Below, piece by piece: positions 1-6,711 of a DNA stretch of 8,406 bases. Numbering within the stretch: the first letter of the stretch is position 1; every line of letters begins with the position of its first letter. The DNA comes from Elusimicrobiota bacterium (GTDB lineage: Bacteria; Elusimicrobiota; Elusimicrobia; UBA1565; UBA9628): positions 1 through 8,406 of the forward strand of contig JACQBB010000201.1 of assembly GCA_016194625.1 (NCBI GenBank), read 5' to 3'. The notes under the pieces were generated by a model that saw only the letters and a program-made list of their open reading frames with translations, ran no database searches and had not been told where the DNA came from. A program made the position numbers and the translations under genes.

Positions 1-2
1 TC

Positions 3-404
3 TTCTACGGCATCACGATGGGGCGGCGCGGCGAGACGCAGGGCATCCTGAAGTCGCTGTTCCTGATCAAGCCGATCAAGAAGGAGATGGCCGAGGTCCT
101 GCGCCTGGACCCGCGCCACGGCGGCGCCCACCGCGTGCTGGGCGAGATCCTGTGGCAGGTGCCCGGCTTCGCCGGCGGCGACAAGAAGAAGGCGCTCGAG
201 GAGTTCGAGGCCGCGGTCCGCCTGTCGCCCGACTACACCGCGAACTACGAGCCGCTGGTCGAGGCGTACCTGAAGTACGGCCGCAAGGACGACGCCGTCC
301 GGGTCCTGAAGCAGGGCCTGGCCGTGACGGCTCCCAGCGATCCCGCGGCCGCGCCCGACGACCAGGCCGACCTGCGCAAGCTTTTGGAAAAGCTCGCCCG
401 TTGA
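3..404 (+). CDS. TPR-repeat protein, TatT-like, 3' part only
   Basis: The reading frame is open to the left edge, so the true start lies outside the window; 133 residues are visible. The ATG at 18 is unlikely to be the start because the frame continues upstream of it. The visible part holds helical-pair repeats of TPR type: a segment ending in LRLDPRHGGAHRVLGEILW, then a GGDKKKALEEFEAAVRLSPDY block (visible residues about 57-77), then a YLKYGRKDDAVRVLKQGL block. The 'PGF.GGDKKKA' insertion between repeats resembles the TatT family, the TPR component linked to some TRAP transporters, which usually lies in the periplasm. No transporter genes are visible here, so that role is inference. The last repeat is followed by a charged tail. 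The stop codon overlaps the TTG start of the following methyltransferase gene, so the two are probably cotranscribed and translationally coupled. A general TPR scaffold protein is the main alternative. Confidence 0.75.
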   Translation, partial: FYGITMGRRGETQGILKSLFLIKPIKKEMAEVLRLDPRHGGAHRVLGEILWQVPGFAGGDKKKALEEFEAAVRLSPDYTANYEPLVEAYLKYGRKDDAVRVLKQGLAVTAPSDPAAAPDDQADLRKLLEKLAR

Positions 405-1366
405 GCGCCTCCCTCCACGTCGCCCAGCCCGGCTACGAGGCCTTCCTGGCCAAGGAACTCCCCGGCGCGCCGGCGGCGAGCGGCCCCGGCTGGGTGCTGG
501 GCGCGCGGGCTCCGGGCGAGCTCTGTTTCGCGCACCTGACCCTGCTCGAACCCAAGGAGCTGACCGGCAAGTCCGTCAACGCGATCGCCTGGGCCGCCGC
601 CGACTTCTTCGCCGAGTCCGCGCGGACCGAGCGCTTCGAGGGCCCGTGGCCGCTCGTGCTGGAGGAGGCGGGCCTTCCCGGCCTGCCGCGCCGCGCGAAG
701 CCCGTCGAGGAGCAGTGCTTCGCGCGCCTGAAGGCCAAGATGTCGCGCGTCGCCAAGCTCGCGGTCCGCGAGCGCCCCGCGCCTGGGCCCGCGCGCGGCT
801 TGTTCGCCTACATGACCGGTTTCGACCGCGTGTGGGTGTCGCGCGAGGCGATCGCCTGGGGCCAGCGCCGCATGGCCGACGACCCGCAGGCGCCCTCGCG
901 CTCGTACCTGAAGGCCGAGGAAGCCTACCGCGTGCTGGGCGCCGAGCCCGCCCCCGGCGAGACCGTGGCGGACCTCGGCGCGGCTCCCGGAGGCTGGAGC
1001 TACTCGGCCGCGCGTCGCGGCGCTCTCGTGACCGCGGTGGACAACGGCCCGATGAAGGCCGGCGGCCTGCATCCCGGCATCAGCCACCGCATGGAGGACG
1101 CCTTCAAGTTCGTCCCCGAGCGTCCGGTCGACTGGCTGTTCTGCGACATGGTCGAGGACCCGTCGCGCATCGCCGACCTATTAGAAGGCTGGCTGACCCG
1201 GGGCTGGTGCCGCCGCTTCGTCGTGAACCTGAAGTTCGGCCGCGTGGATCCCCTCCCGCTGCTGCGCCGCGCGGAGCGTCTGCGTCCCCTGTGCGCCGTC
1301 CTGAAGGCGCGCCATCTGTTCCACGACCGCGAGGAGTTCACGCTGGTCGGCGAGCGCCGCGTCTAG
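401..1366 (+). CDS. rlmM: RlmM-like 23S rRNA 2'-O-ribose methyltransferase
   Basis: A 321-residue protein resembling RlmM (COG2933), the SAM-dependent enzyme that 2'-O-methylates C2498 of 23S rRNA in E. coli. The SAM-binding loop is DLGAAPGGW at residues 191-199, followed by VDNGPM, a close match to the E. coli form. The K-D-K-E catalytic tetrad of 2'-O-methyltransferases is present: K171 (in SRSYLKAEEAY), D249 (CDMVEDP), K278 (VNLKFGR) and E311 or E312 (HDREEFTL). The N-terminal half corresponds to the THUMP-type RNA-binding region and is more diverged. I chose the TTG at 401 because the sequence after it (HVAQPGYEAFLAKEL) aligns with the start of RlmM (CRPGFE). The longer upstream frame runs through the TPR gene and lacks family similarity. 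The TTG forms a TTGA overlap with the previous stop, and no strong ribosome binding site precedes it, so translational coupling is likely. The protein is shorter than the roughly 366-residue E. coli enzyme, mostly in the N-terminal half. The fold and chemistry are well supported; the exact target nucleotide is inferred. Confidence 0.87.
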   Translation: MSASLHVAQPGYEAFLAKELPGAPAASGPGWVLGARAPGELCFAHLTLLEPKELTGKSVNAIAWAAADFFAESARTERFEGPWPLVLEEAGLPGLPRRAKPVEEQCFARLKAKMSRVAKLAVRERPAPGPARGLFAYMTGFDRVWVSREAIAWGQRRMADDPQAPSRSYLKAEEAYRVLGAEPAPGETVADLGAAPGGWSYSAARRGALVTAVDNGPMKAGGLHPGISHRMEDAFKFVPERPVDWLFCDMVEDPSRIADLLEGWLTRGWCRRFVVNLKFGRVDPLPLLRRAERLRPLCAVLKARHLFHDREEFTLVGERRV

Positions 1367-1378
1367 GTCCTTTAGCGG

Positions 1379-1388
1379 CGTCCGGACG
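1379..1388. other. Intergenic 10-bp perfect palindrome
   Basis: CGTCCGGACG is self-complementary and lies in the 70-base gap between the methyltransferase stop and the amidase start. It is flanked by GGTCC (1366-1370, starting on the last base of the stop codon) and GGACC (1389-1393), so the two sets of arms could also fold into one imperfect hairpin. There is no following T run. It could be a weak transcript end for the upstream pair or a protein-binding site. In DNA this rich in G and C it could also be chance. Confidence 0.25.
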
Positions 1389-1424
1389 GGACCATCGGCC
1401 TTCGTGCCCGCCTTCGCGCGCGGC

Positions 1425-1430
1425 TATGCT
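1425..1430 (+). promoter_or_regulatory. Putative -10 element for the amidase gene
   Basis: TATGCT matches the sigma70 -10 consensus at four of six positions in an otherwise very GC-rich gap. It ends six bases before the ATG at 1437, so a start site at normal spacing would fall on or next to the A of the start codon. That predicts a leaderless mRNA. The best -35 candidate is TTCGTG at 1401-1406, with an 18-base spacer, and it is weak. No Shine-Dalgarno sequence precedes the ATG, which agrees with a leaderless start. Confidence 0.4.
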
Positions 1431-1436
1431 GTGCGC

Positions 1437-2576
1437 ATGAGGAACCGCGCGCTGGTCCTCGCGCCGGCCGTCCTGCTCGTGTCCTGGGCGGCGGCGGCGC
1501 GCGCCCAGGGGCGTCCCGGGAGGGGGCTGGCCGCCTTCCTGCAGGAGAACGCCCGGGCCCTCTCCGCCGACGGCGCGGTCCCCGTCCCGGATCCGGAGAC
1601 CCCTCCGGCTCCGCCGACGCCGTCTTCGGTCCCGCTCGACGGCGCGACGAGCCGCGTCAACTTCGAGTACGCGGACATGGTCGACCGGATGGAGAAGCTG
1701 AGGCGGGTCGTGATCGGCCGGCACCGGCACAAGCGCGTCGTCGACACCGGCGTCACCCCGGCCGACCGCGTCGACCGCGGGGAGATCCGCTACGTCGTCC
1801 TGCACGCGTCCGGCGGCGCGACGGGCAAGCCCGGGGCCTGCGAAGGATCCGTGGCGTGGCTCCTGAAGCGGCCCACGGCCGCCCATTTCATGGTGTGCCG
1901 CGACGGCCGGGTGATCCGGATGGTGCGCATCGAGGACATCGCCAACCAGGTCAAGAACGACGCGGTCGACCGGGCCGCGATCGGCATCGAGACCGAGACC
2001 GGCCATCCCGAGGCCGACGCGCCGTTCCTCGCGTCCGACTGGGACCCCGACTCGTACTGGCGCCTGTACGCGTCGCTGGCCTGGCTGATCCGGGCGATCG
2101 CCCGCGAGGCGGACCTCCCGCGCGACCGCGCCCACGTGATCACGCACGAGGAGGCCGACCGCGGCCTGCCGCGCGCGCACGTGGACCCCGGCCCGTTCTT
2201 CGACGGCGCGACCTATCCCGCCTTCGACGCGCGCTTCCCGGGCCAGGGGGTCACGCCGCGCGAGTTCCTGATGCGGCTGATCGCCGACGACGCCCCGCCG
2301 CGCATCTGGGCGGCGGCCGGCGGCGCGGCGGTCGAGGTCAAGGACACCGACATGCTCGGTCTGGCGCACTTGAGCGTGTACGCTCTGGACCCGGCGGGCC
2401 GCCAAGGACCGCTCGTGGCGGAGTGGGCGGCGCCTCCGGCCGGCTTGCCGCCGGCCCTGGTGAGCCTCGGCCTTCCGGAGGAGCCCGGAGCCTACCGCGT
2501 CGTCGCGCGCGACCTGGTGGGCAACACGAGCGCCGGCTTGGTCCGCGTCCCCGCCGTTGCGCCCGCGGCGCCCTGA
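1437..2576 (+). CDS. Secreted N-acetylmuramoyl-L-alanine amidase (Amidase_2) with Ig-like tail
   Basis: A 379-residue exported zinc amidase expected to cut the bond between N-acetylmuramic acid and L-alanine in peptidoglycan. Residues 1-23 form a Sec signal peptide (RNR, hydrophobic core, ARA before Q24). Residues 48-67 are a proline-rich linker. The Amidase_2 domain spans about 115-270: H123 (in YVVLHASGG), the AHFMVCRDGRVIRMV strand at 149-163, E185 (GIETETG), H237 (ITHEEAD) and D250 (HVDPGPFF). By analogy with AmpD, H123, H237 and D250 would bind zinc and E185 would be the catalytic acid. H248 takes the position of the AmpD lysine. Residues about 295-372 look like an Ig-like beta sandwich (YRVVARDLVGNTS). 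C135 and C154 might form a disulfide. The ATG at 1437 was preferred over GTG at 1404 or 1431 because it directly begins the signal peptide. Likely roles are cell-wall turnover or recycling of fragments in the periplasm; whether it is anchored or released is unknown. Confidence 0.85.
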   Translation: MRNRALVLAPAVLLVSWAAAARAQGRPGRGLAAFLQENARALSADGAVPVPDPETPPAPPTPSSVPLDGATSRVNFEYADMVDRMEKLRRVVIGRHRHKRVVDTGVTPADRVDRGEIRYVVLHASGGATGKPGACEGSVAWLLKRPTAAHFMVCRDGRVIRMVRIEDIANQVKNDAVDRAAIGIETETGHPEADAPFLASDWDPDSYWRLYASLAWLIRAIAREADLPRDRAHVITHEEADRGLPRAHVDPGPFFDGATYPAFDARFPGQGVTPREFLMRLIADDAPPRIWAAAGGAAVEVKDTDMLGLAHLSVYALDPAGRQGPLVAEWAAPPAGLPPALVSLGLPEEPGAYRVVARDLVGNTSAGLVRVPAVAPAAP

Positions 2577-2637
2577 GCGCTCCGGCCGGGACCGCCGTTT
2601 CCCGAAAGTTTGGTGGAGCTCCCGCGGGGGGCGGGGC

Positions 2638-2645
2638 CATAGTAT
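2638..2645 (+). promoter_or_regulatory. Putative -10 region for the receiver gene
   Basis: CATAGTAT contains two overlapping -10-like hexamers (CATAGT and TAGTAT) just before the receiver ATG at 2654. It is the only A+T-rich patch in the preceding 25 bases. The TAGTAT form ends eight bases before the ATG, again predicting a leaderless or nearly leaderless transcript. No -35 at standard spacing is convincing. The 77-base gap also contains the small palindromes CCGGCCGG, GGAGCTCC and CCCGCGGG (2582-2589, 2615-2622, 2621-2628), which I cannot interpret. Confidence 0.35.
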
Positions 2646-2653
2646 GTCCGGCC

Positions 2654-3037
2654 ATGAGCGCCGCGACCCTCGGGGTCCTCGTCGTGGACGGAGAAGATCC
2701 GGTCCGCCGTTCGACCGTGCGGGCGCTCGCGAAGGCCGGCTACGACGTGCGGGACGCGGCGACCGCCGGCGAGGCGCTGGCCGCGCTCGCGGGCGCCGGG
2801 CGAGGCTGCCGGCTCCTGCTGACCGACCTCTGGGTCGGAGCGATGAGCGGCGCGGAGCTCGCGGAGATCGCGCGGAGGCTGCGCCCGGGGCTCTCCGTCG
2901 TGTTCATGACGGCCGATCCCTCCCTGTTCGCCGCGGCGTCCCGGCCGGCGGCGGGGGTGCTGACGAAGCCGTTCTCGGAAGATGAGCTGCTGGCCGCCGT
3001 CGCGTTCGCGCTCCGGGAGGCTTCGGACGGCGGCTGA
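2654..3037 (+). CDS. Stand-alone response-regulator receiver protein
   Basis: A 127-residue protein made of a single CheY-like receiver domain with no output domain. Visible family features are the strand-1 acidic site (VVDGED, D12), the phosphoacceptor D58 in LLLTDLW, the switch threonine T86 in VVFMTAD, and the conserved lysine K105 in LTKPFSEDEL. The second acidic residue of the usual DD pair is glycine (G13), so magnesium coordination may be weaker or supplied by E14 or D15. The usual 'MPxMSG' after the phosphoacceptor reads VGAMSG. The ATG at 2654 begins the domain directly and no upstream in-frame start adds recognisable sequence. The gene converges on the kinase-receptor operon, with nine bases between the two stop codons. 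A phosphotransfer link to the operon kinase is plausible from proximity but unproven. The partner could be any kinase in the cell. Confidence 0.88.
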   Translation: MSAATLGVLVVDGEDPVRRSTVRALAKAGYDVRDAATAGEALAALAGAGRGCRLLLTDLWVGAMSGAELAEIARRLRPGLSVVFMTADPSLFAAASRPAAGVLTKPFSEDELLAAVAFALREASDGG

Positions 3038-3051
3038 CGGGCCGCGTCAGC
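3033..3051. terminator. Inverted repeat between convergent genes, possible bidirectional terminator
   Basis: GCTGACG (3033-3039) and CGTCAGC (3045-3051) form a perfect 7-bp stem around the 5-base loop GGCCG. The left arm contains the receiver TGA stop and the right arm contains, on the other strand, the receptor TGA stop. It is the only inverted repeat seen at this tail-to-tail junction. No T run follows on either strand, so it is not a classical intrinsic terminator. It may act with Rho or simply block read-through weakly. Confidence 0.4.
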
Positions 3052-4960
3052 GCGCCCAGCGGACGCGCGCGCCCGCCTGGTACGTCCGCGGCACGGCGAG
3101 ACCGTCGGCGAACTCGATGTGGCGCTCCTGCGCCATGTTCTGGCAGGCGAGGAAGAGCTCGACGTCGCGCGTCGGCGCGAAGGCGAGGCGCCCGTCGAGG
3201 CGCCAATACTCGGGCACGTCCACGTCGGCGTTGAGCGCCTGCGAGTGGAGCGTGTGGGCGTCCTGATAGCCCGCGTTGAGGGTCAGCGTGACGCCGCGTC
3301 CCAGGGCCGCCGTGCCGCCGAGGTTGAGCTTGTGCGGCGGCGTCCCCTTGCGCACGTTCGTGACCCCCTTGGCGTCGGAGATCGTCTCGTAGGTGTAGTT
3401 CGCGTAGACCGAGCGGCCCGCGTCCCAGCGCCAGGACCACTTGAGCTCGCTGCCTCGCGCGATCGCGTTGTTGGCGTTGTCGAACGAGAGCGTGAGGAGC
3501 GTCGGCGCGGACGTGAAGCTGCGGACGACCGTCTCGCTGAGCCGGTCGATCGTCATATAGAACAGGTTCGCCTCCCAGCGCATGCGGCCATCGAGGCCCG
3601 CTCCTTGGTAGCTCGCCTCGTACGAGCGCAGGCGCTGCGGGACCATTCCCGGGTTGCCGACGAGCAGGGTCGTCGCGGTCGCCTGCTGGCGCGCGGCCTT
3701 GTCGTACAGCGTCGGGATGGTGGGAGCCAGCCCGTAGGAGAGGCGGAGCACGTGCTCGGACGCGGGCGCCGCGACGGCCGCGACCTGGTAGGCGGGCTCG
3801 GTTCCTCCCGTGTCCGAGTGCTCGACGGAGAGCGCGCCGACCAGGTTCAACCGGGGGAGGACCCGCCAAGACTGGCTGACGAAGCCGCGCTCGACGGCGT
3901 TCTTCTGGTACGGATGGGCGAAGAGCTGCGCGGAGTCGACGGAGTCGTGGCGCAGGCTGCCTCCGTAGACGGTGTGGAGGCGGTCGTCCAGCCAGTCGAG
4001 CCGGTGCGAGGCCTCCGCGTCGTACTGCGTCTCGCGGACCGTCAGCAGACCGCCCGCCGTCCGGTCGTAGGTGCGCCAGTCGTCGCGGCGCGCGAGCATG
4101 GTCTGCAGCGACGACCCGGCATCGAAGTCGAGCGTGTGCTTCAGCATCTGGAAGTCGTGGCGGAACCGTCCGCTCGGGTTCCCGGGATCGACGTCGCCGA
4201 CGTTCTGCCAACTCCCGCCGCCGAAGAGCTCGAGCGTCGAGCGCTCGCTCGGCGCCCACCAACCGCGGAAGTTCCCCTTGTGGGAGAAGAGGTAGTCCTG
4301 GCCGACCGCGCCCGTCGTCGTCGGGTAGCCGGATTGCTCTTTGTGCGCGAAGCTCAGCCGGTAGGCGCCCGCGCGCGCGCCGTCCTCGACCGCCGCCTGC
4401 TCCTGATGGAAGCCCTGGTTCCCGCCGCGGGCGTCGCCGCCGACCGCGAGGGGCGCGCGCGGCTTGCGGGTGATGACGTTGATGACGCCGAGCCCGGCGT
4501 TCGAGCCGTACAGAGCCGCGCTGGGGCCGCGCACGATCTCGATGCGCTCGATGTCCTGGAGCTGGACGGGCAGTTCCTCCCAGACCGCGCCGCCCGAGAG
4601 GCCCGTGTACACGCTGCGCCCGTCGACGAGGACGAGGAGGTTGTCGACGAACTCGGCCGGGAACCCGCGGATGGAGACGAGCGCGCGGTTGCCCTCGCCC
4701 GAGCGGCCGTCCACGACGTTCATGCCCGCGCGGAAGCGCATGAAGTCCCAGAGGTTGACGGCGCCGGAGCCGCGGATCTCCTCGGCGGTGACGACCTCGA
4801 CGGCGGAGGGCGCCTCGCTCACGTTCTCGACGCGGCGCGAGGCGGTGATGACCTTGGCCTCCTCGGCGAAGAAGGCCAGGTCGTCCTGTCCCGAGGCGCG
4901 CGCCGCGGGGGAGGTGAAGAGGAATGCCGCGGCCAGCGCGGCGCGCATCGTCGTTTTCAA
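3047..4960 (-). CDS. TonB-dependent outer-membrane receptor
   Basis: A 637-residue ligand-gated outer-membrane beta barrel powered by TonB-ExbB-ExbD. Residues 1-22 form a signal peptide ([15 protein letters not shown], cleavage after ARA). A possible TonB box lies in EEAKVITASR (33-42). The plug domain covers about 47-168, with VEVVTAEEI, SIRGF (96-100), VLVDGRSVYTG and the signature block RIEIVRGPSAALYGSNAG (139-156) ending in GVINVITRKP. The rest is alternating amphipathic strands of the barrel. I chose the TTG at 4960 over the ATG at 4948: an AGGAG lies seven bases upstream, it adds a lysine to the signal peptide, and it overlaps the kinase stop as TTGA. Length is normal for the family. 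The protein ends in WAR rather than an aromatic residue, which is uncommon. The substrate cannot be read from sequence; siderophores, cobalamin-like molecules, metals and glycans are all possible. It is the last gene of an operon with a binding protein and a histidine kinase. Confidence 0.93.
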   Translation of the reverse strand: MKTTMRAALAAAFLFTSPAARASGQDDLAFFAEEAKVITASRRVENVSEAPSAVEVVTAEEIRGSGAVNLWDFMRFRAGMNVVDGRSGEGNRALVSIRGFPAEFVDNLLVLVDGRSVYTGLSGGAVWEELPVQLQDIERIEIVRGPSAALYGSNAGLGVINVITRKPRAPLAVGGDARGGNQGFHQEQAAVEDGARAGAYRLSFAHKEQSGYPTTTGAVGQDYLFSHKGNFRGWWAPSERSTLELFGGGSWQNVGDVDPGNPSGRFRHDFQMLKHTLDFDAGSSLQTMLARRDDWRTYDRTAGGLLTVRETQYDAEASHRLDWLDDRLHTVYGGSLRHDSVDSAQLFAHPYQKNAVERGFVSQSWRVLPRLNLVGALSVEHSDTGGTEPAYQVAAVAAPASEHVLRLSYGLAPTIPTLYDKAARQQATATTLLVGNPGMVPQRLRSYEASYQGAGLDGRMRWEANLFYMTIDRLSETVVRSFTSAPTLLTLSFDNANNAIARGSELKWSWRWDAGRSVYANYTYETISDAKGVTNVRKGTPPHKLNLGGTAALGRGVTLTLNAGYQDAHTLHSQALNADVDVPEYWRLDGRLAFAPTRDVELFLACQNMAQERHIEFADGLAVPRTYQAGARVRWAR

Positions 4961-6711
4961 GGGGTCGCTCCTGTGGACGTGTCTTCGAGAGGGAAGTCGA
5001 CGAAGAAAGCGGTGCCTTCGCCGACCCGGGTCTCCAGGTCGACGCGGGCGCCGTGGCGTGACGCGAGCTCGTAGACCAGCGACAGGCCCAGGCCGGTGCC
5101 CTTGCCGGGCTCCTTCGTGGTGAAGAACGGGTCGAAGATGCGTTGGCGGATCTCGGACGGGATGCCGGTGCCGGTATCGCGGACCTCGAGGCGAGCGGCC
5201 GGCTTCCCGTCGAGGACGGCCCGGAGGCACGAGACCGTCACGCGGCCCCCGCGCGGCGTCGCGTCGAAGGCGTTGGTGCAGAGGTTGATGACGATCTGCT
5301 GGATCTGGTTCGCGTTGGCCCGGATCATCAACGGCTCGGCGGCCAGCGCGCGCTCGAGGGCGACGCCGCGGATCCGCGCCTGCGTGTCGGCGAGCACCAG
5401 GGCGCTCTCCGTCGCGGCGCGCAGGTCGAGCGGGGCCGACCGCCGCTGGTCCTGCCGCGAGAAGGTGAGCAGGTTCTGGACCAAGTCCTTGCAGCGCAGC
5501 GCCTCGCGCTCGATGGAGCGCAGCGGGAGCTCGAGCGCGCCGTCTTTCTCGATGCGGCGGCACGCGCTCTGAGCGAAGCCCAGGATGACGCCGAGCGGGT
5601 TGTTGATCTCGTGGGCGACGCCGGCCGCGAGCTGCCCGATCGCCGAGAGCTTCTCCGACTGCGCCATGCGCGTCTCGAGCGCCTTGCGCTCCCGGATGTC
5701 GCGCGCGACGAGGACGCGCCCCGCGGGACGGCCTTCGGCGTCGGCGAGGCGCGCCGACGAGAGGAGGAGCGGGATCCTCTCGCCGCCGCGGGCGACGAAC
5801 TCGACCTCCGAATGGCTCCCGTCGGCCGCGCCCAGGCCCGCGAGCGCGTCCGCGTCGGCCAGCCGCCGCGCGGCGGCGTTCGCCAGGCGGACGCGCCCCT
5901 CGGCGTCGAGTACGACCAGCGCGTCGAGCATCCCGTCGAGGATGTCGTCCAGGAAGTCTTTCGAGACGGTCGTGGCCTCGAGGTCGGCGCTCATGCGGTT
6001 GAACGCCGTGGCCAGGTCCCCGAGCTCGTCGCCCGAGAGCACCGCCACCGAGACCCCCCGCCGCCCTTGTCCGATCCGCGCGGCGGCCTCGGTCAGCGGC
6101 CTGATTGGCTTCAGGAGGCGGCCCATCAGCAGGAGGATCAGCGCCAGCGCGACGGCCCCGGCGGCCAGGACGACCGCCTGGAGCTGGCGTACGATGCGCG
6201 TCTCGGTCGTGAGCGCGTCCGTCATCGGCAGGCCGACGCGGACGACCCCCGCGAGCTCCTGGCCGCCGGCCGACGAGAGGAGGAACTCCTCGTTCGGCTT
6301 CCAGACCGGGATCGCGACGTCGAGCACGGCGCCCGGGCCGTCCCCGACGACCGCGTAGCCGGGACGGCGGCGGGCGAGCGCCTGGCGCGTGGCGGCGTCG
6401 CGATAGCTCTTCCCGCGGTCGACGACGTTCGTGTGCGCGACCACATAGCCGGACGCGTCCAGCGCGACGGCGTAGGAGGCGTGCGTCTGCTCGACGAACG
6501 TCAGCAGCCGGGGCAGCAGGACGGACTCGCGGCGCTCGGCGATCGCCTGCGCGGCCCCCGCGGCGACGTCCGCCGAGCGGCCGATCACCCGTTGGGCCAG
6601 TTCGTCCGTGAGGATCCGGTGGACCGAGCGCCGGGCGAGCGTCACGACGAGGGCGCCCGTGAGCGCCGACAAGGGCACGAAGGCGAGCAGGACCTTGGCC
6701 TTGAGCCTCAC
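4957..6711 (-). CDS. Membrane PAS sensor histidine kinase with Cache-like periplasmic domain
   Basis: A 584-residue inner-membrane sensor kinase. Domains in order: transmembrane helix 1 (about 6-25); a periplasmic domain (about 30-175) containing [14 protein letters not shown] and a following glycine-lysine, a pattern seen in Cache-type ligand-binding domains; transmembrane helix 2 (about 178-197); HAMP (about 198-248, ending [18 protein letters not shown]); PAS (about 253-340, followed by RDIRERK); HisKA with phosphoacceptor H367 in GVAHEINNP; and HATPase with N476/N480 in the N box, D512-G514-G516 in DTGTGIP, the F box FDPFFTTK (526-533) and the G2 box GKGTGLGLS. All catalytic motifs are intact. 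It starts with GTG, overlapping the binding-protein stop as GTGA, with AAGGTG five bases upstream. The HEINNP and HATPase type resembles NtrB or AtoS-like kinases that often act on sigma54 regulators, but no such regulator is nearby. Sitting between a periplasmic binding protein and a TonB receptor, it probably senses the transported ligand. Confidence 0.94.
   Translation of the reverse strand: MRLKAKVLLAFVPLSALTGALVVTLARRSVHRILTDELAQRVIGRSADVAAGAAQAIAERRESVLLPRLLTFVEQTHASYAVALDASGYVVAHTNVVDRGKSYRDAATRQALARRRPGYAVVGDGPGAVLDVAIPVWKPNEEFLLSSAGGQELAGVVRVGLPMTDALTTETRIVRQLQAVVLAAGAVALALILLLMGRLLKPIRPLTEAAARIGQGRRGVSVAVLSGDELGDLATAFNRMSADLEATTVSKDFLDDILDGMLDALVVLDAEGRVRLANAAARRLADADALAGLGAADGSHSEVEFVARGGERIPLLLSSARLADAEGRPAGRVLVARDIRERKALETRMAQSEKLSAIGQLAAGVAHEINNPLGVILGFAQSACRRIEKDGALELPLRSIEREALRCKDLVQNLLTFSRQDQRRSAPLDLRAATESALVLADTQARIRGVALERALAAEPLMIRANANQIQQIVINLCTNAFDATPRGGRVTVSCLRAVLDGKPAARLEVRDTGTGIPSEIRQRIFDPFFTTKEPGKGTGLGLSLVYELASRHGARVDLETRVGEGTAFFVDFPLEDTSTGATP
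4968..4972 (-). promoter_or_regulatory. Shine-Dalgarno site deciding the TonB receptor start
   Basis: On the minus strand this reads AGGAG and lies seven bases upstream of the TTG at 4960, inside the end of the kinase gene. The spacing is ideal for the TTG but 19 bases from the ATG at 4948. This is the main reason for placing the receptor start at TTG. Confidence 0.7.

Noticed and set aside
379..394. Near-palindrome AGCTTTTGGAAAAGCT just before the methyltransferase start
   Set aside because: The 7-bp arms have a 2-base centre, too tight for a strong RNA hairpin, and the bases are explained by codons for Lys-Leu-Leu-Glu-Lys-Leu.
152..400. Upstream extension of the methyltransferase frame through the TPR gene
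   Set aside because: The added residues are Arg-rich and unlike RlmM, whereas the family-like N-terminus begins at the TTG at 401.
1338..2405. Minus-strand open frame opposite the amidase
   Set aside because: The plus-strand frame has a signal peptide and zinc-site motifs; this one has only compositionally biased sequence.
3119..5074. Long plus-strand open frame opposite the TonB receptor
   Set aside because: It lies antisense to a clear receptor gene, has low-complexity Arg/Ala/Val-rich composition and no recognisable domain. Such shadow frames are expected in GC-rich coding DNA.
4960..5563. Upstream extension of the TonB receptor frame into the kinase gene
   Set aside because: The extra 200 residues are an out-of-frame reading of the kinase catalytic domain, and the signal peptide begins at the TTG at 4960.
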